Assembly: GCF_014207705.1 (NCBI RefSeq)
Contig: NZ_JACHIU010000001.1
Location: 6,750,501-6,814,500 of the forward strand
Direction of reading: 5' to 3'
Source: Sphaerisporangium rubeum
GTDB lineage: Bacteria; Actinomycetota; Actinomycetes; Streptosporangiales; Streptosporangiaceae
Length of the DNA: 64,000 nucleotides
The notes beneath the pieces are model-generated. The model made no database searches, had not been told where the DNA came from, and worked only from the letters and a program-made list of their open reading frames with translations. The position numbers and the translations under genes are program-made. Of this stretch, positions 56,361 through 64,000 are shown piece by piece; within the stretch, counting starts at the first letter, position 1; each line of letters starts with the position of its first letter.

Positions 56361-58533
56361 ACTCCTGCTGCTGCGGCGGCGGGTCCTGCGGCGGCGGTGG
56401 CGGCGGGTTCCCCGGGTCGTCCGGCGGCGGGTTCTGATCGGGGCCGGGATCGCTCGGCGGCCCCGACGGCTCACCGGTGGGCCGGGGGTCCGGCGGGCCG
56501 GACGGCTGCGGCTGGTCCGGCGGGGTGGTCTCGGGGCCGCCGCTCGGCGGCGGACCCTGCGGGTCGTCACCCCAGCCGTTGCCGCCGTTCCAGCCGTGGT
56601 CGTTCCAGCCCTGGTCGTTCCAGCCCTGGTCGTTCCAGCCTTGGTCGTTCCAGCCGCCGCGGTTGTAGGTCACGGGCTCGGGGAACTCCTTGACCGGCTT
56701 GCCGTCCATGGCGTCGGTCATGAAGGCCTTCCAGACCTGCGCCGGCAGTGAACCGCCGAACAGCGCGCCGTACCCGGGGACGCGGACGGTCTTGTTGTCG
56801 TCGCGGAACATGTTGACCGCGGTGGACAACTGGGGGGTGTAGCCGACGAACCACACCGAGCTGGACGCGTCGCTGGTGCCGGTCTTGCCTGCCACCGGCC
56901 GGTCGTACAGCCGCGCGCCGGTGCCGGTGCCTCCCTCGACGGTCTGCCGCATCGCGTACGTGGCGTCGGCGGCGGTGTCCGCCTTGAACGCGCGCACGGC
57001 GGGTGCGGCGAACTTGCGCGTCACTCCCTTGGCGTCGGTGACGGCCCTGATGACGTGCGCCTCACGGTGCACACCCTGCGCGGCGAACGTCGCGAAGCCC
57101 GACGCCTGCTGCACGGCGCTCACCGAGGCGGTGCCGAGCGGGAAGGTCGGGAAGCTCTTCTGCACGGCGAGCTGGTCGGCGGGGATGCCGGCCGCCTCGG
57201 CCACCTTGGCGATCTTGTCGAGGCCGACCTTCTGGCCGAGGTCGACGAAGGCCGTGTTCACCGAGTCGCGCGTGGCCGCCACCAGGTCGATCGACGCGCC
57301 GTACGACGTGCCGCCGGAGTTCGGGATGGGTTCGCGCGCCGTGGCGACCCGGATCGGCGAGTTGCCGTTCACGCGGGTGCCGAGACCCATGCCGTCCTCG
57401 AGCGCCGCCGCCAGAGCGTACGGCTTGAAGGTGGACCCGGCCTGCACCTTGGCGGAGAACGCGTTGTCGTACTGGTTGTCGCGGTAGTCCTTGCCGCCGT
57501 AGAACGCGACCACCTCACCGGTGGCCGGGTCCACCGCGGCGAGGCCGGTGCGGACCTTGCCGGGGGTGTCGTCCGGCAGCGTGTCCTTGACGGCGCGCGC
57601 CGCGGCGGCCATCAGGCGCTTGTCGAACGTCGTGGTGATCTTGAGACCGCCCTGCTGGATCTCCTCGTCGGTGAACCCGCGGCGGTTCAACTCGGCCCGC
57701 ACCTGGGCCATGATGTAGCCCTTCTGGCCGCTCAGCGTCAGAGGGTTCTTCAGCTTGGCGAGCTTCGGGAACGTCATCGCGGCGGCCTCGGACGCCGTGA
57801 GCGCCTTGGTCTGCGCCATCGCGCCGAGCACCGACCGCCAGCGCGCCTGCGCCGCCGCGAGGTCGGCCCCCTCGGGGGACGCGAAGCGGGACGGCTGCTG
57901 GATCACCGCGGCGAGATAGGCGCCTTCCGCGGGGGTGAGCTTGCCGACGTCCTTGCCGAAGTACGCCTGCGCGGCGGCCTGGACGCCGTACGCGCCGCGG
58001 CCGAAGTAGATGGTGTTGAGGTACTGCTCCAGCACCCACGCCTTGGACTTGGAGCGGTCGACCTTCAACGCGATCATGATCTCTTTGAGCTTGCGCGTCG
58101 CGGAGCGCTCCTGGCTGAGCCCGCTGTAGTAGTTGCGCACGAGCTGCTGGGTGATCGTGGAGCCGCCCTGGAGCTGGCTGCCGGTCACCGTCGACCACAT
58201 GGCGCGCACGGTGCCTTGCAGGGAAACGCCTTGGTCCTGGTAAAAAGTGCGGTTCTCCACGGCGATGACCGCGTTCCTGACGTGCTCAGGCACGGTGTCC
58301 AGCGGGACGTTCTTGCGGTTCACCCCCTGGCGGGCCAGCACGGTCTTGCCGTCGCGGTAGTAGACGGTGGAGCCCTGCGCGGTGGCGAGCTTCTGCGTGG
58401 TGTCGGGGATCGGCGTGAGGATCCACGCGACGGCGAGCGCGCCGCCTGCGGCGACGAGCACGAAGGCGAACGCGATCAGAAGTCGGCGGAGGAGCCGCCG
58501 TCCGGCCCTGCCGGTCTTGCGCGGTTCCCCCAC
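56341..58533 (-). CDS. Class A penicillin-binding protein
   Basis: 730 residues: one N-terminal membrane helix (about 14-37), GT51 glycosyltransferase domain (about 60-240; [12 protein letters not shown] with the catalytic Glu, [36 protein letters not shown]) and a transpeptidase domain with STFK, SVN and KTGTS. It polymerises and crosslinks peptidoglycan. The family usually has EDxxF at the first motif; here it is ENRTF. The C-terminal 100 residues are a disordered tail starting with four GWNDQ/H repeats and then Pro-rich. The stop lies within the end of the DUF255 gene. Confidence 0.95.
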
Positions 58534-58733
58534 GGTGTCACCCCCGATGCTCAGCTAAACCCCCGTAAGCTGGGCGGACCGTCCAATTTAAACCATAGAT
58601 AGCCGTGCTCTGCCCGTCGAGGCGGCTGTCGAACTTCGTATCGCGAGGTTATGCGAACGGCCAGGGGACGCCATGGGACGCGCCGTGGCGGGTGAAGGGC
58701 CACCCCGCGGACCGTCAAACCGGTGGGAGCGCT

Positions 58734-59213
58734 TCATCGGGGGCCGTGGCGCGGCGCCGCGGCGACCAGCGGCAGCACACGATAGACGACCGGTGTGTCG
58801 AGCGCGATCACCGATGACGTGCGGACCACACCCTCGACCTCGACGATCAGGTCGATGACCCGCTGCAGGTCGGCGTTGCTTCGCGCCACGACGCGGCACA
58901 GCATGTCGTCCCCGCCGGTGATGGTGTGGACCTCCAGCACCTCGGGGATCCTCGCGAGCAGGCCCGCGACCGGGTCGTGGCCGCTGACCTGCCGGATGTG
59001 CAGCGTGACGAACGCGGTGACCGTGTAGCCGAGCGCGGCCGGGTCCACGTCGGGGCCGAAGCCGGTGATCACGCCGTTCGCCGTCAGGCGGTCGAGCCTG
59101 GCCTGCACCGTGCCGCGCGCCACCCCGAGCCTGCGTGACGCCTCGAGCACGCCGACCCGGGGCTCGGCGTGCAGCAGCGTGATCAGGCGTACGTCCAGCT
59201 CGTCGATCGTCAT
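58734..59213 (-). CDS. Lrp/AsnC-family transcriptional regulator
   Basis: 159 residues. The N-terminal HTH (about 1-50: LDVRLITLLHAEPRVGVLEASRRLGVARGTVQARLDRL) is followed by a RAM/ligand domain (GHDPVAGLLARIPEVLEVHTITGGDDMLC). The ATG at 59213 is used. It is in the neighbourhood of hppD, and such regulators usually control that gene in actinobacteria, but a GH53 gene lies between. The ligand is probably an amino acid. Confidence 0.9.
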   Translation of the reverse strand: MTIDELDVRLITLLHAEPRVGVLEASRRLGVARGTVQARLDRLTANGVITGFGPDVDPAALGYTVTAFVTLHIRQVSGHDPVAGLLARIPEVLEVHTITGGDDMLCRVVARSNADLQRVIDLIVEVEGVVRTSSVIALDTPVVYRVLPLVAAAPRHGPR

Positions 59214-59268
59214 GCTGTACAGCCTCGCGGACGAACCCCCGCTACGACCAGGCAACCTGCCTAGGCGG

Positions 59269-61725
<2,457 letters not shown>

Positions 61726-61932
61726 CCCTTCCCGCAGGCGGCCCGCGCCGCCTCTTCAAGGGACCGGCCCCTCCCCCCCGTACGGGGCCGGTCCCCCGGG
61801 GTGGATCTACCGTGCCGGAGAGGGAGAAAACGACCTCGTGGGCCGGCTTCCGGCCGGGAAAGTTCCGCGGTCCAGGCCACGTGATGCCGAGGATGCCGGA
61901 TGACCTGCCCTTTCTCGCGTAGGCTGCACGGC

Positions 61933-63372
61933 ATGCATACGCCAACGCGTGTGACGGCCGCGCTCGCCGCCGTCGTGATGGCGACCGGCGCCTGCTCGGC
62001 CTCGAACGGCGCGACGGCGCCGAGCGGGGCCCCCGCGGCGACCGAGCGCTCCGGCGGCTCCGCAGGCACTCCCGGCGCGGCCGGCATCGGCGACCCCGAC
62101 TTCCCCCGTGACGGCAACGGCGGGTACGACGTCGCGCACTACGGCCTGCGGCTCGGATACGACCCGTCGTCGCGGACCCTCGACGGCACCGCGACCGTCA
62201 AGGCCGCCGCCACGCAGGACCTGTCACTGTTCCACCTCGACCTGCACGGCTTCACCGTGCGCGCGGTCACCGTGGACGGCGCCGCCGCCACGTTCACCAG
62301 GGACGGCGACGAGCTGGTCGTGACGCCGGCCGAGCCGATCGCCAAGGGCACGTCCTTCACCGTCGCCGTCGAGTACGGCGGCAAGCCCGACCCGGTGCGC
62401 AACTCCTCCAACCTCGGCACCTACGGCTTCATCCCCACCAAGGACGGCGCGTTCGTCACCGCCGAGCCGAACGGCGCCAAGACGTGGTTCCCCTGCAACG
62501 ACCACCCGGCCGACAAGGCGACGTTCGACTTCGACGTCACCGTCCCCGCGGGGCTCACCGTCATCGCCAACGGCGAGATGACCAGGCCCCCCGCCACCTC
62601 CGGTGACAAGTCCACGTTCACGTGGCGCGAGTCGCACCCGATGACGACCTACCTCGCCACGATCACCCTCGGGAAGTTCCAGGTCCGCACCGGCAAGAGC
62701 ACGCGCGGCATCCCCGTGTACGCCGCCACCGACCCGGCGTACTCCCACCAGCTCGACTCGCTGTTCGCCACCTCGGCCAAGGTCACCGACTACTGGTCCA
62801 CGGTCTTCGGCCCCTACCCGTTCTCGTCCACCGGCGGCGTGATCGACGACTTCTCCGCCGGTTACGCGCTGGAGAACCAGACCAAGCCCATGTACGGCGG
62901 CTTCGCCCCCGACCAGAGCATCATCGCGCACGAGCTGGCCCACCAGTGGTTCGGCGACAGCGTCAGCATCACCCGCTGGAAGGACCTCTGGCTCAACGAG
63001 GGCTTCGCGACCTACGCCGAGTGGCTGTGGGCCGAGCGCAACGGCGGCGCGAGCGCCGACCAGACCTTCGAGGGGTACAACGGCGCCGACCGCTCCGAGA
63101 TGTGGGGGTACCCGCCAGGTGAGGCGCGCCGCGACGACCTGTTCCACAACTCGGTCTACACGCGCGGCGCCATGACGTTGCACGTGCTGCGCCGCCGCAT
63201 CGGCGACGACAAGTTCTTCGAGCTGCTGCGCACCTGGACCAGGACATACGCGCACTCCAACGCCACCACACCGCAGTTCATCGCGATGGCGGAGAAAGTC
63301 GGCGGCAAGCCGGTGAAGGACCTGTTCGACGCCTGGCTGTTCAGCCCCACGCACCCCACGATCGTGCGCTGA
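61933..63372 (+). CDS. M1-family aminopeptidase, lipoprotein
   Basis: 479 residues. A signal sequence ends in the lipobox MATGACS, so it is a membrane-anchored lipoprotein. The catalytic centre is HELAHQWFG (zinc ligands and Glu) and the third ligand in LNEGFATYAEWLW. The usual GAMEN is replaced by GYALENQT, normal for this bacterial branch. ATG at 61933 is chosen; a start at 61900 would add residues before the signal peptide. It trims N-terminal residues of peptides at the cell surface. Confidence 0.92.
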   Translation: MHTPTRVTAALAAVVMATGACSASNGATAPSGAPAATERSGGSAGTPGAAGIGDPDFPRDGNGGYDVAHYGLRLGYDPSSRTLDGTATVKAAATQDLSLFHLDLHGFTVRAVTVDGAAATFTRDGDELVVTPAEPIAKGTSFTVAVEYGGKPDPVRNSSNLGTYGFIPTKDGAFVTAEPNGAKTWFPCNDHPADKATFDFDVTVPAGLTVIANGEMTRPPATSGDKSTFTWRESHPMTTYLATITLGKFQVRTGKSTRGIPVYAATDPAYSHQLDSLFATSAKVTDYWSTVFGPYPFSSTGGVIDDFSAGYALENQTKPMYGGFAPDQSIIAHELAHQWFGDSVSITRWKDLWLNEGFATYAEWLWAERNGGASADQTFEGYNGADRSEMWGYPPGEARRDDLFHNSVYTRGAMTLHVLRRRIGDDKFFELLRTWTRTYAHSNATTPQFIAMAEKVGGKPVKDLFDAWLFSPTHPTIVR

Positions 63373-63382
63373 GCCTCCCCGG

Positions 63383-64000
63383 TCAGCCGAACGACAGCTT
63401 GTAGCCGTAGCGGCGCAGGCCCGCGAGCACCTCGTCGCAGTGGAGCGGGCCGCGGGTCTCCAGGTGCATGAGGACCTCGGCCTCGTCGATCTGGAGCCGC
63501 GGCGCCATGCGTTCGTGGACGACGTCGATGACGTTGGCGCCGAGCCCCGCGACCCGGCCGAGCAGCTCGGCGAGCGCACCGGGCCGGTCGGGGAGGCGGA
63601 TGCGGAAGGCGAGGTACCGGCCGGCCGCGGACAGGCCGTGCCGCAGGACCTTGGACAGCAGCAGCGGGTCGATGTTGCCGCCGGACAGCACCGCGACCAC
63701 CGGCGGCTCGAACGCGTGCGGCTGGTCCAGCAGGCCGGCGACACCGGCCACACCGGCGGGCTCGACGACCTGCTTGGCCCGCTCCAGGCACAGCAGCAGC
63801 GCGCGGGACAGCGTCTCCTCGGTGACGGTCACGACGCTGTCCACCAGGTAGTGGATCATCTCGAACGTGATGTCACCCGGCCGGCCGACGGCGATGCCGT
63901 CGGCGATCGTGGACTGCGGCTCGACCGGCACCGGGTGGCCCGCCGCGAGCGACGCGGGGTAGGACGCGGCCCGGTCGGCCTGCACGCCGACGACCCGCAC
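63383..64000 (-). CDS. ilvA: Threonine ammonia-lyase (5' end outside window)
   Basis: The C-terminal 205 residues are visible. SGGNIDP is the PLP-phosphate-binding segment, and after residue about 125 (RIRLPDRPGALAELLGRVAGLG) an ACT regulatory domain follows, as in short catabolic or biosynthetic threonine dehydratases. It deaminates threonine to 2-oxobutyrate in isoleucine synthesis. The gene begins beyond 64000 on the right. It is convergent with the M1 gene, ten bases apart. Confidence 0.9.
   Translation of the reverse strand: MRVVGVQADRAASYPASLAAGHPVPVEPQSTIADGIAVGRPGDITFEMIHYLVDSVVTVTEETLSRALLLCLERAKQVVEPAGVAGVAGLLDQPHAFEPPVVAVLSGGNIDPLLLSKVLRHGLSAAGRYLAFRIRLPDRPGALAELLGRVAGLGANVIDVVHERMAPRLQIDEAEVLMHLETRGPLHCDEVLAGLRRYGYKLSFG

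Overview
The window is high-GC, densely packed actinobacterial chromosome. Many starts are GTG, several genes look leaderless, and a mycothiol enzyme (Mca) sits in the typical greA-DUF4307-mca neighbourhood. It also carries a furA-katG operon, two actinomycete-type Ser/Thr kinases and an XRE/ATP-binding regulator pair. A filamentous actinomycete near the Streptosporangiales is the best guess, but this is inferred from gene content only. No rRNA or tRNA genes, insertion sequences or phage genes were seen.

Layout. 1-5.7 kb: the 5' part of katG with furA, a small XRE regulator with its membrane partner, a DUF4245 protein, a TetR regulator, glpX and a DUF1707 protein. 5.7-9.6 kb: a DrrAB-type ABC exporter, a short-chain dehydrogenase behind a TetR-type operator, and an MFS transporter that ends at a strong bidirectional terminator. 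9.7-16.1 kb: a six-gene myo-inositol catabolic operon (iolG-iolE-iolC-aldolase-iolB-iolD) read leftward from one recognisable promoter/operator. 16.2-23.5 kb: a class I fumarase and a class II fumarase flanking two paralogous Ser/Thr kinases.

23.6-34.5 kb is the most accessory part. It holds a decayed Uma2 gene, a three-gene operon (colicin E3-like RNase domain, small acidic protein, ImmA/IrrE peptidase), a GT2 glycosyltransferase without its DXD motif, a response regulator/sensor kinase/lipoprotein operon, a lytic-transglycosylase-like gene behind a CRP box, a VapBC-type pair, and an XRE regulator divergent from an anti-sigma-like ATP-binding protein.

34.5-43.5 kb contains phoH2, uppS, pckG (with DasR-like operator motifs), a hypothetical gene and an NlpC/P60 gene. 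It also holds two large non-coding repeat cassettes with the same modular order: duplicated 175-200-bp units, then a 43-bp element, then a 24- or 30-bp tandem repeat abutting the 3' end of a leftward gene. 43.5-64 kb is mostly housekeeping: greA, mca, a giant P-type ATPase with a partner protein, a domain-swapped RibD, a DUF255 protein, a class A PBP, an Lrp regulator, a GH53 galactanase, hppD, an M1 aminopeptidase lipoprotein and the 3' part of ilvA. Two membrane micro-ORFs (37 and 29 codons) lie in this last part.

The best candidates for something undescribed are the RNase/acidic protein/ImmA operon (24.1-25.6 kb), the paired repeat cassettes (34.6-35.5 and 40.9-41.8 kb) and the DasR-like operator cluster near pckG.
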